From Agapetus fuscipes (lineage: Eukaryota > Arthropoda > Insecta > Trichoptera > Glossosomatidae), in the NCBI GenBank assembly GCA_951799405.1, contig OX637353.1:5332001-5396000 (forward strand): a stretch of DNA of 64,000 nt, in the 5' to 3' direction. Below are positions 10,275 through 20,476 of this stretch, piece after piece (position 1 is the stretch's first letter; the number at the start of each line of letters is the position of its first letter). Below the pieces are notes generated by a model that was not told the DNA's origin, did no database searches, and saw only the letters and a list, made by a program, of their open reading frames with translations. The translations under genes and the position numbers were made by a program.

Positions 10275-10419
10275 ATGGATGGAGTACCAGAGCTTTTTGG
10301 CGTACCAAAAAGTCTACGTCTAAGGCGCAGTCTTAGTAAGGCGAGATATATGAAAATTGTCAAACAAAAATTGTTGTTGTGTATTTTTTTGACTAGTGAA
10401 ACTAACGTACTCCATCCAT
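10275..10419. mobile_element. Small inverted-repeat element (possible MITE)
   Basis: Perfect 13-bp terminal inverted repeats ATGGATGGAGTAC (10275-10287) and GTACTCCATCCAT (10407-10419) bound 145 bp without coding potential. No convincing target duplication. Confidence 0.45.
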
Positions 10420-10792
10420 ATACTTAATGCTGATTGATGTATACAACCAAAGGCGACCATGTAGGATGTTCTCGAATATTATATAACGAAAAAATTATTG
10501 CCTGTTTCCATGTATACCTAATATATCTCATTTTTTAAAACAATCGTAGATTGTGGCCTTTGATTCTAGGTAGGTATGCGACTATTTTTCATACCTAGGG
10601 CTTTCGTTTTTGATCAACAAAAAATATTGCATGTACGATTTTCCATGGAAATAACAAACACATAAAAAATTATAGTCGACCATTGAATTTTATCGTTTTC
10701 GAATGCACTGCTCGTTCCATTTCCAAATGATTCGACTGTTGGGTTGTTTTTTTAATGAATATCCAAGGGTTATGCATGATTTAATGACCTAA

Positions 10793-11160
10793 TACCTTAG
10801 AGCATAAGCAACGGAAGTCCACTTTTTTGCGTTTTTGAGTTAATGATGCAGAAATTATTATAATTAGCTGTTCTATAAGTGATAAAAATATTGGAGTCCT
10901 CGGACTCATAGTTACTGAGATATCAAGTGTAATAAATATGAGATTCACATAAAAGTGCGAGCATAAACCACGGAAGTTCCACATACGTCGTTCACATTAC
11001 CTTACATTAAATAAATATCGATAAAAGAAGATAAACAGTTTTTACAGATCAAAAATATCTCGTCTAGTTTAGAAGTTATGATGGTTTTATAAAAGTGCAC
11101 ATTTTCACTAAAACTCGTCTCCTGCACATTTTACTAAATGTGAGTTTATGCTCTAAGGTA
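10793..11160. mobile_element. Tc1/mariner-like MITE with TA duplication
   Basis: Flanked by TA (10793-10794 and 11159-11160). Perfect 13-bp TIRs CCTTAGAGCATAA (10795-10807) and TTATGCTCTAAGG (11146-11158). An internal partial repeat of the left end (gagcataaaccacggaagt near 10962) resembles 'gagcataagcaacggaagt' at 10800. About 364 bp, no transposase. TIR plus TA fits Tc1/mariner; the group is inferred. Confidence 0.75.
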
Positions 11161-11909
11161 CAGATACTCGTATATTTTCGACTTTTCAAATATTTTCAAT
11201 TTGTGATGCTTTTTTTTAACTGTAAGCCAAATTATTAAAAGACCTCCCGACGTTTGCATACATCTTCCTACTTATGCACTCACTGTCGACCTGTATGTCC
11301 GGTCCATAATGCAGTCCACACGCGCTACGACATACCAGAGCAGTCTGCCTGCGCAGGCGACCAGATACATACACACACTCGAAAGAATTGATTTTCGATC
11401 TTTCTCCGGTCGCCTGTGCAAATAGACCTTTCTGGTAGACCGTAGCGTGAATGACCATCATTGAGATTACAGATTCCTCACTTCCTCTCGTCACAACAAG
11501 GGCAACTCGTAGAACGGATCACATGCATCTCTTTGCAATCGATATCAAAACTATGAGAACTTGGTGTTTTCATTTCTTTGCCAAGCTGCCGCCTATGAAA
11601 TGAGTTACCAGAATCTGTGTTTCCACCCTAATTTAACCTTGCCCTATTCAAAACCAATATCAATCGCCATTTCCTTTGAGTTTCTCAAAACAAAGACAAT
11701 GCAACGCAACACACACCACAGCACTGCGCAGCTAACGGCCCTGCAACTTGATCAAGATATCAACTGTCACATCACCAATCATGTCATTTACTACGGCACT
11801 ACAACAAGGGGCATAGAACCTCTTAAATCTAGGGAGTCTCCCGCACAGGGTTCCTTAAAAAAAGATCTTCCATGATAATTAATTGGTTGTTTTTGTTGTT
11901 ATTTTCCAG
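11161..11909. other. Spacer upstream of the first visible otopetrin exon
   Basis: 11216-11494 has somewhat higher G+C and an open frame on the minus strand that I do not recognise. 11790-11870 (cactacaac, catagaacc, 'tctagggagtctc', 'cccgcacaggg', ttcctta) matches 52205-52290 and so is a dispersed repeat. Confidence 0.4.
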
Positions 11910-12131
11910 AGAAGCGTGGCGGCTCCCCCCCGCAGCCCTCCTCCACCTCCGAGTCAGGCTCCGAGGAGTCTGAAGCCACGTCCCGCAAGCAGACAGACAC
12001 GGAGGCTTCTACAGCCACGGAGTCCCGGGCGAGACCTCTGGCCAAGAGGATGTCGCTTGGGTTCGCGTACTACATAGGCGGGCCCAAGCAGTACCACTAC
12101 GGCAGCTTCTATCTCAGGATGGGTGCAGTCG
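11910..12131 (+). CDS. Otop: Otopetrin proton channel, first visible exon
   Basis: After a ttttccag acceptor (AG at 11908-11909) this exon encodes a Ser/Glu/Thr-rich, presumably cytosolic stretch (SESGSEESEATSR). A conserved block follows, FAYYIGGPKQYHYGSFYLRM then GAV, which enters a membrane segment. It ends at a GTGAGA donor with one base of the next codon. Otopetrins are proton-selective channels of the plasma or vesicle membrane used in sour/acid sensing in insects and vertebrates. The two bases before the first complete codon show an upstream exon must exist. The N-terminus and first two membrane segments are not visible in the 11.9 kb upstream. G+C is far higher than the flanks, as expected of constrained coding sequence. 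Confidence 0.9.
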
Positions 12132-12169
12132 GTGAGATTGTCAACAGCTTTATTTTCTTTAACATCATG

Positions 12170-12415
12170 AGCTCTACTACCCTGGGTACGCCTTGGCCGA
12201 ATCCAGGATTCTCCTCCACTCTAACCAGTCCATCGTCTTTGCTCTCCAGCCACGTTTAATCACCTTGGCTGCGTTTGCAAGAACACCGTTCATCCATCGC
12301 ATTTTTGCTCCTCCTTTGTGGCACTCCCGCGAGTGCTAGGAAATGAATGGAGTGGTGCCATCCATTCTAATTATGTGACCAGCCCACTGCATGCGCCCTA
12401 CTTCGATGAAACTGA
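12170..12415 (-). pseudogene. LINE reverse-transcriptase C-terminus, decayed
   Basis: Minus-strand frames read GRMQWAGHIIRMDG and, shifted, MRWMNGVLANAA...RGWRAK...DWLEWRRILDSAKAYPG and stop. The 'RxxWxGHVxRM ... W ... AKxxxG' layout is the usual end of RTE-like LINE proteins. At least one frameshift and several substitutions. It begins 40 bp inside the otopetrin intron. Confidence 0.65.
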
Positions 12416-13239
12416 TCACTACAGCTTTATGACTATCTTTTATTGTTCACTCTTAGCAAGAATGTCTCGTTGAGAAGCGAAGAGGTTATCGAAACAGAAA
12501 AAGACTGATGAACTATTGTTATAGATTTATGGTTCGTATTACCCTTCTCAATTTTCTTACGGTTTTTCCAATTGAAAGTCTGTTTGCACCATCTATTTTG
12601 TATGGAAAACATACATACAGCGATCAGCTGTTTATGCGCCGCCATGTTTTATTGCTTTCTATTTGAAGAAATGTATACGGTTAGATTTACCGACACCCAT
12701 TGAGAGAACAGGCCCTGGGTTAGAACAGAACACCGAAATTGGGAACGCGTCAGTCTTAAATTCTAATCCACGATTTTTTCTCAAAATGATTTATTGAGTG
12801 ATCAACTTCAAGGATTATTCTGACAAAAACGTTTAATTAAAAAAAAAAACAGTTTGAACTCTACGTTAATGAAAATTTAGTTTTTACTTTCAATCCATCT
12901 AATAAATAAGAGTGAACAAGCTGGGAGTCCATATCGTTCCCTGTCGGTGATCATTATAAAAACTGTCGACGATTTAACCTGTCAAAGGTTTTCTGGTCTG
13001 GCGCATGCCGGGGTTTTTTTTTCGCAAATAAAATAAAAATACCTGAAGCGGTTTTGGCGGGATTTGAGGAAGCGGGACTAAAAAACAATTTCCCGCCATA
13101 AACAAGCAAAAGCAGGCGGGTGGCGGGAGAGAGCATAAAACATAATGGGAACAAAAAATATATGCGGAGCTTTGAAAACAAAAAAATATGTCGTTTTCGT
13201 CGAGCTTTTGAGATGTGAAATTCAATATTTGAAATGGGC
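12416..13239. other. Intronic spacer with GGCGGGA cluster
   Basis: No gene recognised. 13052-13128 is unusually G+C-rich for the neighbourhood and holds repeated GGCGGGA/TCCCGCC motifs, listed separately. Confidence 0.4.
13052..13128. promoter_or_regulatory. Cluster of E2F-like GGCGGGA sites
   Basis: TTTTGGCGGGA at 13052-13062, TTTCCCGCCA at 13089-13098, GGCGGG at 13115-13120 and TGGCGGGA at 13121-13128, in both orientations within 77 bp of otherwise A+T-rich DNA. They fit the E2F/DP consensus TTTSSCGC. Function is inferred from motif density only. Confidence 0.35.
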
Positions 13240-13302
13240 TTAACGCAACGCAACTAAGCTACACATATAGTTTTACTTCTTACCGCGTTATCCCTGAAGC
13301 GT
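13240..13302 (+). repeat. Dispersed repeat D
   Basis: Shares 'aacgcaactaagct', 'catatagt', 'acttctt', 'ccgcgttatccc' with 38836-38900. Nature unknown. Confidence 0.45.
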
Positions 13303-13611
13303 TTTTTAAGGTCTAGAGCGATACAATGGTTTTTATTGAATAAGCTACTTTTTTGGTGATCACCGTTTTTCTGTAGATCACACCTCAAGCCCCTCTGGGA
13401 ACTGGGTAAGTCAACGTTCGTCGTAGACTGTCGTTAAAGACGTTAATGCTCCCATTGAACTTTAAGTATGTAATTTTTTAATTCGATAATCCCTCCATGC
13501 AATTTTGAGTGTAACTCTATTAAAGAAATCTATGAATTCCTTGAAATACTGCTGCTGGTACCTTCTTACTTACTTCATCCGAATTACAAGGTTTTAAGGT
13601 TCAAGGCTGAT
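13303..13611. other. Intronic spacer
   Basis: Nothing recognised. Confidence 0.4.
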
Positions 13612-13872
13612 TGGTGTTATGGCCGAGGGAGTCAAGTGGCTGATCTTTCTAGCGTATTTGGAATAGAAAACCGATGGTTCGATCCCCGCCTAGGTCATTT
13701 GACCATAACTTTGATCATGGTTCAACAGATGCCATTGGGTAATTTTTAATTAATAATTATAATTCATTAAATATACAATAATTAATTATTAATTGATGTT
13801 ATTAATACTTGTTTCTGGCTAGGCAGAATAGGTTGGTGAATTGAATTAATCTTCACATATCTATTTAAAAAA
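13612..13872 (+). mobile_element. SINE family B, most complete copy
   Basis: tRNA-like head with a box-A-like 'gtcaagtggctgatc' and a perfect box B GGTTCGATCCC, then 'gcctaggtcatttgacca', 'aacagatgccattgggtaat', an A+T core of alternating AATTAAT motifs, 'ggctaggcagaataggttgg' and an A-run. Shared by copies at 8303, 42799 and 46394. RNA polymerase III transcription is expected for such elements. Confidence 0.65.
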
Positions 13873-14443
13873 AAGGCCTCTCGCACCACATTCCTCAAGG
13901 TCTCTGTCTTGTGCCGCTCCTTTCATGGCATACTCACAGTACTAAACAACGTCGACCTTATTTTGCTTAGTTCCTAGTATACTAAAGTAATAATATGTGA
14001 GTGGTTCTAGGATTCTCACCCCTTATGGATTGTTGATTGTCAGTAATGATTTAAAAGTGATAACTTACTGGCCTAGCATGCAGGTACTTAATCTCTATCA
14101 GCCCGTATAATTGTGGGTTGCGTGATATTGTCACATTATCAATATAATTTGGATGACTTATCATGGACCAGCCAGTTGTTTGAGCGTCTGCCTTTTGAGG
14201 GGTGACTGGATGTTGCAAACGATTTCCTGTTTTAATATTTGTTTTAAGTTTTACACCTTCATAGGTGTTATTTCTTATCTTGCTTGCGAGGCTTGCTCAC
14301 GAAAACACTTGCAGATCGCTTATCATCCTTGTTGTGAAAATAAATAGGTTTCACATCCAACATGTGCACATTTTCTGAGCTGAAAAAAATAGTATCATCT
14401 TGTAAGGCAAATATGGGTATAATATTGTTATTATTTTAGTTGG

Positions 14444-14450
<7 letters not shown>
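13873..14450. other. Intronic spacer
   Basis: No supported feature. Confidence 0.4.
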
Positions 14451-14474
<24 letters not shown>

Positions 14475-15042
14475 ATTTATTTGATCAAATTTCTTATTAC
14501 ATTATACATATATTTTTAACAATGTTTTTTTTTTTTTTTGCTTACCCTCATGCTGAAAGCAGAATGCTTGTGCGCATGCAGGGCGGGATACTACTTAACA
14601 TTTTTTTATTTTTTTTTAGCTACACATATTTAGTTAAATATTATTAACATATTATACAAATTACAAAATATACATATTTTTTTAACAAGAAAACAGTACC
14701 TCATCAAAAAGAGACTTCGCTCTTGTGTTAGATGAGGGATGCCTTAATCGAGCTTAAAACATTTTACTTAAATACAAATAATAATACAAAAAATAATGTG
14801 TCAGGATAATGAAAAGGAAAGCAAATGTAAGAAAAAACAAAATAAGAACAAACAATAGTATGAATCAGAAAAGAAAAAAATAAGAATAGCAGCGAAATAT
14901 AAAATTAGTCATGATTAAATACAAATATAAATACAAAGGATACAATTTAATGTTAAGCGTACTTAAAAATGGAAAAAAGAAAAAGCAATAGAAAAGAGAA
15001 AATAAACAAAAATCAAAAACATAAACAATAATGAATTTTGCT
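14451..15042 (-). mobile_element. 3' UTR and A-tail of the jockey-superfamily LINE
   Basis: On the minus strand this follows the stop of the LINE protein: A+T-rich, with a conserved-looking segment 'catccctcatctaacac' and 'gcgaagtctctttttgatg' (about 14700-14740). It ends in A-runs (T-runs on + at 14453-14475, 14526-14540 and 14604-14619), so the exact 3' boundary is uncertain. Confidence 0.6.
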
Positions 15043-16795
15043 CTAATCGAAGTTAAGCATTTCTCTGCTTTGTTCACTAAAGTATGCTTTTACTTTAGTC
15101 TTAAATGTAATCAAATTTTGTATTCCTTTAATATCTGGCGGTAAATTGTTAAAATTAATTACCCCATGATAGATAAAGCTATTTTGCGAATGTTTTTTTT
15201 CAAATTTTGGAATTTTTAAATCATATTTATATCTTATTGAGTGACTATTTAGAAGATTAAGGCTTTTTTTATCTTTTAAAATTTGCAATATACTATATTT
15301 TTTATATATGATGTCTATAGTGGGAACATTGAACATTTTGAATAAAAGTTCTGACGGATATGTCGAGGGCTTTTTTAATATTATTTTAATTATTAGTTTT
15401 TGGACCACCCTTATGGGGTCTATTATATTAGAGTATGATCCTCCCCATCCAATTATACCATATTGCAATAAAGATTGAACTGTAGCGTAGTAAACTCTTT
15501 TTAGGATATTAATTTCCAGAATATTTCGTAGTCTTATGAATATGTAGATACATTTCCTAATTCTTTTAATTAGTTCACACGTATGTGTTTTCCACTTTAA
15601 ATGTTGATCTATGTATACGCCTAAGTATTTTATTTTGTCTGTTGTATTAAGTGTTGAACATATTTGGTTACAATTTGATTTATCGCATTTATTTTGGTGG
15701 ATAATTATTTTTAATTCCAGATTTGTTTGAATTTTGTTTGTAGAGAAAGGGACAATGCATGTTTTTTCACTATTTAGTGTTAGAAGATTTAGATCAAACC
15801 AGTGTTTTAATTTGTTCATGTCCATATTTGCCTTTTCACTAATCATCTTCCAATTTATATCTTCTATTATGATAACAGTGTCATCGGCATATGATATAAT
15901 TTTACCATTAAGTTTTTGAGTGAATATATCATTGACGTATATTATGAATAATAGTGGACCTAATACTGTTCCTTGTGGAATGCCAAAATCGCTTGATTCT
16001 GGTTCGCTGTATATTTCGTTTATTTTGACGACTTGCGATCGTTTTTGAAGATAGCTTTTTATCCAGCTGAGAGCATTATCTTTAAAACCAACATTATTTA
16101 ATTTATTTATTAATTGTTTATGCGAAATGCTATCAAAAGCTTTTTTGAGATCTATGAATATACCAACACACTTATAAGATTTGTCTAAAGATTGGATGAT
16201 GTAATTTGATAGTCTTGCTATTGCATCCTGAGTGCTTCTATTCTCCATGAAACCGAACTGGTTTTCATGGATAACATTATTATCTTTTATGAACTTGTTA
16301 ATTCTCTTTTTAGCTATTTTCTCATAAATTTTTGCTATGTTTGAAATGACAGATATTGGTCGGTAATTAGTTATGTCTTCGGGGTTACCAGATTTGAATA
16401 TTGGAGTGACAATGGCTTTTTTATAAATCGACGGAAATATTCCAGTTTCAAAACTTTTATTTATTAGATGCATTAGAGGTTTAGATATTAGTTTTTTAAT
16501 GTTTTTTAGTGTGTTGACGTTTATGCCATCAAAACCTGGAGCAGATCCTCCTTTCATGTTGTCAATTGTTTTTTCAATTTCTTCTTCTGTGCACATTTCA
16601 AATCTATCAATTTTGTTCACATTTAAAATTGGATCTGTTAGTGTATTTGTGTGTGTTGGGATAAGTTGGGCTAGATTTTTTCCTACGCTTTTGAAATAAT
16701 TGCTGAAGATGTTTTCGACTTTGTAAGGATTTTCCTTGCAGTTTATAATTGAATTTTCATGGGTTATTTCATTTATAACACTGGTTTTTTCCCCC
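15043..16795 (-). pseudogene. LINE ORF2, reverse transcriptase half
   Basis: Copies the element's RNA into DNA at the nicked target. An uninterrupted minus-strand frame holds the usual RT blocks in order: SAPGFDGI, TNYRPISV, IFIDLKKAFDSISH, FGIPQGTVLGPLLF, SYADDTVI (catalytic YADD) and KYLGVYID. It ends with the C-terminal 'NNLPPDIKG' block and a stop at 15043. The frame extends upstream of the first Met (16620) without stops to about 16790, where one frameshift in a G6A6 tract (ggggggaaaaaacc on the minus strand) separates it from the endonuclease. This indicates a young copy. Clade is jockey superfamily (Jockey/CR1/L2-like), not resolved further. Confidence 0.88.
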
Positions 16796-17815
16796 CTTTA
16801 TCCAATATTTCATTAATGACGTTCCACACTCTTTTGTTGTCGCATTCGCTATTTCCCAATTTTCGTTTATAGTAGTTTTCTTTTGTTCTTCTTATTAGAT
16901 ATGACAGTGTATTTTTGTAAGACTTATATTTTTTAATTAGGTTTTCATCGTTCGGTCTCTCAATGGTATATTTATAAAGTGTTTGCTTATGACGTATTGA
17001 TACTATAAGCCCATGTGTGATCCATGGCTTAATCGGTTTAAATTTTGAAAAGTTAGTCTTGGTTAAATTTTTTGTTGAATCGTTTATAAATTTAGAAAAT
17101 TTTGTGTTAAATATTTCGTTACAAATGTTGACATCATTACAGTTGTATAGATCAGTCCAAATTTCATTTTTTAGTTTATCTTTTAATGTGTCTAAATGCA
17201 GAAATTTAATCGTAGATTTTCTTTTTTCTGTCAAGTCAGTTTCTATATTATGTGAGTTTTGAAATTTGTACTTGAAAATACATGAAAAGTGATCTGTGAT
17301 ATTTGTTTGGATTACTGCAGATGATATATTTCGAAAATCTGTGATATTTGTAAACATATGATCAATGCACGAAGGTCGTTGGCCTTGCATGTTCCTAGTT
17401 ACGGAGTTGATGCAGGATATATAGTTAAGTTCTGCCAGCATATTGAGATAGTTGTCTTTATCATGTGACGCGTAATCATCGGCAATATTTAAATTTATAT
17501 CTCCTACAATAATACTTCTTTGGTTTTTGAACTTAAGTAGAATATTTTTTAATTCATCAACAAACTGCAGTAATATAGATGCATGTGTACGGTAAATAGC
17601 GATAATGTTAAATTTTTCATTTTTTGATTTGATTTCAAAGTGTAATATGTTTGTATTATTCACTTCATTTATTTCGGTCACTCTTATTAGTTTACATCGA
17701 TTTGATAGGAATAGCGATATTCCGCTGTTTTTATTTATTCTGTGTTTTGTGGAGTGGTATGTATATCCTGGCATATTATAATTTATTTCGCCCGCGCTGT
17801 GTGTTTCAGTCTAAA
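16773..17815 (-). pseudogene. LINE ORF2, endonuclease half, 5'-truncated
   Basis: An apurinic-type endonuclease of the exonuclease-endonuclease-phosphatase fold, which nicks the insertion site. Visible blocks: TETHSAGEINYNMPGY at the start, SGISLFLSN, IIAIYRTH, IIVGDINLNI (the catalytic GDxN), RPSCIDHMFTN (the catalytic SxxDH) and ITDHF. The frame opens upstream of the first Met at 17774 and meets a stop before TETHS near 17815. The first ~60 residues and all of ORF1 are therefore missing: a 5'-truncated insertion. The 3' end of the frame runs into the frameshift tract shared with the RT half. The 5' breakpoint abuts an LTR-like sequence. Confidence 0.85.
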
Positions 17816-18083
17816 TTAAACTGCAATTTATTTTTTTAAGATTTATTTTACACAATGTTGGTTTACAATATACTGATTTACAATATATTGGTTTATCGAC
17901 TTCACGGCTCAGTGTTTCAATCGACACTCCTCTCTCACACGACTGCGGTTCAAATATATAGCGTCTAAACGGAAGTTTCTCGACTGTTCTCGATTTCTCG
18001 AACATAGTGAATGATACCAGAGCGTTGTTCCACCAGCGTGGTTAGAATCACGTGTGCACTAATACTACCATACGCTCGTAACA
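17816..18083 (-). mobile_element. LTR remnant (LTR family 1)
   Basis: On the minus strand it starts TGTTAC and has a TATA-like GCTATATATTTG (near 17955), 'gagtgtcgattgaaacactg', 'cgtgaagtcgataaac', an AATAAA and 'taaattgcagttta'. The same order occurs at 58727-59085. The 3' end was probably lost at the LINE insertion point (17815). Confidence 0.55.
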
Positions 18084-18583
18084 ATATTCATGAATAGACT
18101 GGGAGATATTTTGAAGAAAAATGTTCCGAGTTCAGGATGCTTCAAGCTTAGATTGGTTTGTACTGCGTTTTTCAAAGTCAAAGACCAGATTTTTTTGTTT
18201 GTTGATGATTTGATCCTCCTAATATATTTGTCCTGACCTGCCCACGGTACTCTTGGCCGCCTTTGATTGTTTGTGCTCCAGCACCGCGCGCCCAAATATT
18301 GACTCACATGGCGCGTGCCCGGGAAGACGGTCTTCCTTATTTACATTACCACATAAACACCGCCACCCTCACGCTACCTACACTCGCATGTAAATGCGGC
18401 CCTCACACACGTACGCGCTACTGCTAACAGGAGATATCCCAAACAGCTGCCGGGAGTGGTTTATGAGAAAGCCATTTCTGGAATAGCTCCCGTATACTTT
18501 TATTTTGGAGTAGTTAGCACTTCTTTACTCAGAAATATACCAAGAATAACCTATTGTATATTGAAATAAATTTAAACGTTTTC
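18084..18583. other. Intronic spacer
   Basis: Slightly G+C-richer (18290-18450) with a gaagacggtcttc palindrome near 18323. No gene recognised. Confidence 0.35.
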
Positions 18584-18770
18584 CTTACCTTGTAGGTTGG
18601 TATGTTGTTGACTGCTTATACTGTAACAATAGTTCACGAGATTGAGTTTTTTTATGTTGTAAGTTCACATGCGGCATGTGTAAGCGCGACTATACTCGTA
18701 CATGCCTGTTTATGAGCATACAGGGAATATAAATCCTCAATGTTATATATTTTCAACTAAGATCATAGAT
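18584..18770 (+). repeat. RTE-type LINE 3' tail, internally deleted
   Basis: Has 'ccttgtaggttggtatg', 'gttcac', then jumps to 'ttatgttgtaagttcacatg', cggcatgtgtaagcgcga and the tail end. About 90 bp of the middle is missing. Confidence 0.55.
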
Positions 18771-19283
18771 TTTTTTTGTTAAAGTTACTTTAGAAGGCAA
18801 GCAAATCAAAATGAGAGAAAATCAAGGACTAAGTTTTGAGAAGCGATCATGAATAATTTATTATTGACGTTATGTTATCCTGTGCAGTGACTTTGAAATG
18901 TGTATTTCCTACTAACAGACATTTTTAATAATAAAAAATGTACCGAATAACATTTTTTTTTAATATCATATTATTATTCTGTCTTTTTATGCAATCATAT
19001 TTTTTACGCGTTAATCTAAGCTTTAATATAGTAATATCCCTAGTCGCCTTCTTCAATATCACAATCCATCATCAACGTTTGAAGAAAGGAAGAGGTTGGG
19101 TAACCATTCTGTCCTTCTCAGCTATGATTTTCATTTTAGGAGGTCAGAAGTCAGAACCCTTGTGGAAACTGCAACAGTTATTTTTCAGTTTTTCTAGACT
19201 GCGTTTCACTTATGTACAATGGCCACAGCGTTTCTACCGAGGTGCCTGCTGAGTTTTTACTTCAACTTGTAGGACATTTTCCT
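18771..19283. other. Intronic spacer
   Basis: A 104-codon open frame from 18938 has no recognisable motif. Nothing else seen. Confidence 0.3.
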
Positions 19284-19604
19284 CTTCAGGTCTTCAGCTA
19301 GTTATCCTCACTGTTACATACAACTATCGCAAACTCGAAAGGTAAATTCTGCTTCTCGACAAACTTCTGCTATAGTATTTTTTTTATAGATAGAAAAGTC
19401 TTTCTTTAAAATCTATATATCTCTTCAGGTCTTCAACCATTCATTTTAGGTTATCCTCACTGTCACATGCAACCTTCGCAAACACGAAAAATGTGCGGTG
19501 AAAATGACTATTCTTCTTAATTGAATTCTGCTTCTCGACTAGACTTTAGCTGTAGATTTTTGAGAAAGTAGAAAAGTCTTTCTCTAAAATCTATATATCT
19601 CTCT
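19284..19604 (+). repeat. Diverged tandem duplication
   Basis: Two units, about 19284-19425 and 19426-19604, share 'cttcaggtcttca', 'ttatcctcactgt', cgcaaac, 'attctgcttctcgac', 'agaaaagtctttct' and 'taaaatctatatatct' in the same order. Old local duplication without coding potential. Confidence 0.65.
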
Positions 19605-20293
19605 GACGTCTTCTTCAGGCTTTTGTTCGCGTAAAAGAGTTTATTTTTAGCAATTATCTGTAAAAGAGTATGAGACTGTATGCTATCTCAGATCTACTAG
19701 TATATATTTTTGCCCGTGTGACTTTAGAATCGCTAGCTAAGCCAGTTATTTTCCTCACGAGCTGAGAACAGCGTTTGTTATCACAGAAATCCTCGCTAAA
19801 GGCATGTCGCCTGGCACTGTGGTACATTATGTATATACCATGTATTATTATTATATACTTACACATAAGCTATCTCCCTACCCCCAAACACAACCCTTTT
19901 ATTCCTTTTTCTTATAATATTGGCAGTTAAGGCGCCAAATAAAGAAAAGGGAATATCACTCGCCGCAGGGAAGGCGTGCCTTGGGAGAGAGTTAAAAACA
20001 CTTCTGACGAATAAAGGGAACAAAGAAGAAATGCAATTATTCTCATTGTCACATACATACTCGTATTCTACTGTGAAAGCTTTTATTCAAATATGAAATA
20101 TCCTGCTTCAATACGATTTCGGTTCATTTGAGGTAGAACAAAATGATGTATGAACGAAGCAATGGATTTAAATCAATCTAGAGAAAAGGACTGAAGGCAA
20201 CTTTTCTGAGGTTTCAGTGGAATGGTGACATGTAATAACAGCCTTCTCAACTGTTTCCAATCTTTGAATGGTAAAAATGGTATTTATTGTGTA
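19605..20293. other. Intronic spacer
   Basis: Nothing recognised. Confidence 0.4.
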
Positions 20294-20476
20294 TATTCCT
20301 TAACTTGTAGGTTGGTATGCGGTTAACCACCCATGCTCTAGAAAATGCTTCACTTTGCTAATGTCACCCCTGTTTCAGGGAAACATGACAAGAGTTACAG
20401 GGTGTATGTTCATTTGAGAATTGGGTTTTTATGTTGTAGGTTCACATGCGGCTTGTGCAAGCGTGAACTTATCGTG
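20294..20476 (+). repeat. RTE-type LINE 3' tail, 3'-truncated
   Basis: Good match from 'attccttaacttgtagg' through 'tcacccctgtttcaggg' to 'cggcttgtgcaagcgtgaac', then the sequence departs without the pentamer tail. Confidence 0.65.

Noticed and set aside
12954..13253. Minus-strand 99- and 83-codon frames over the GGCGGGA cluster.
   Set aside because: Two overlapping frames in different phases, no recognisable motif, no splice sites of quality. Considered chance.
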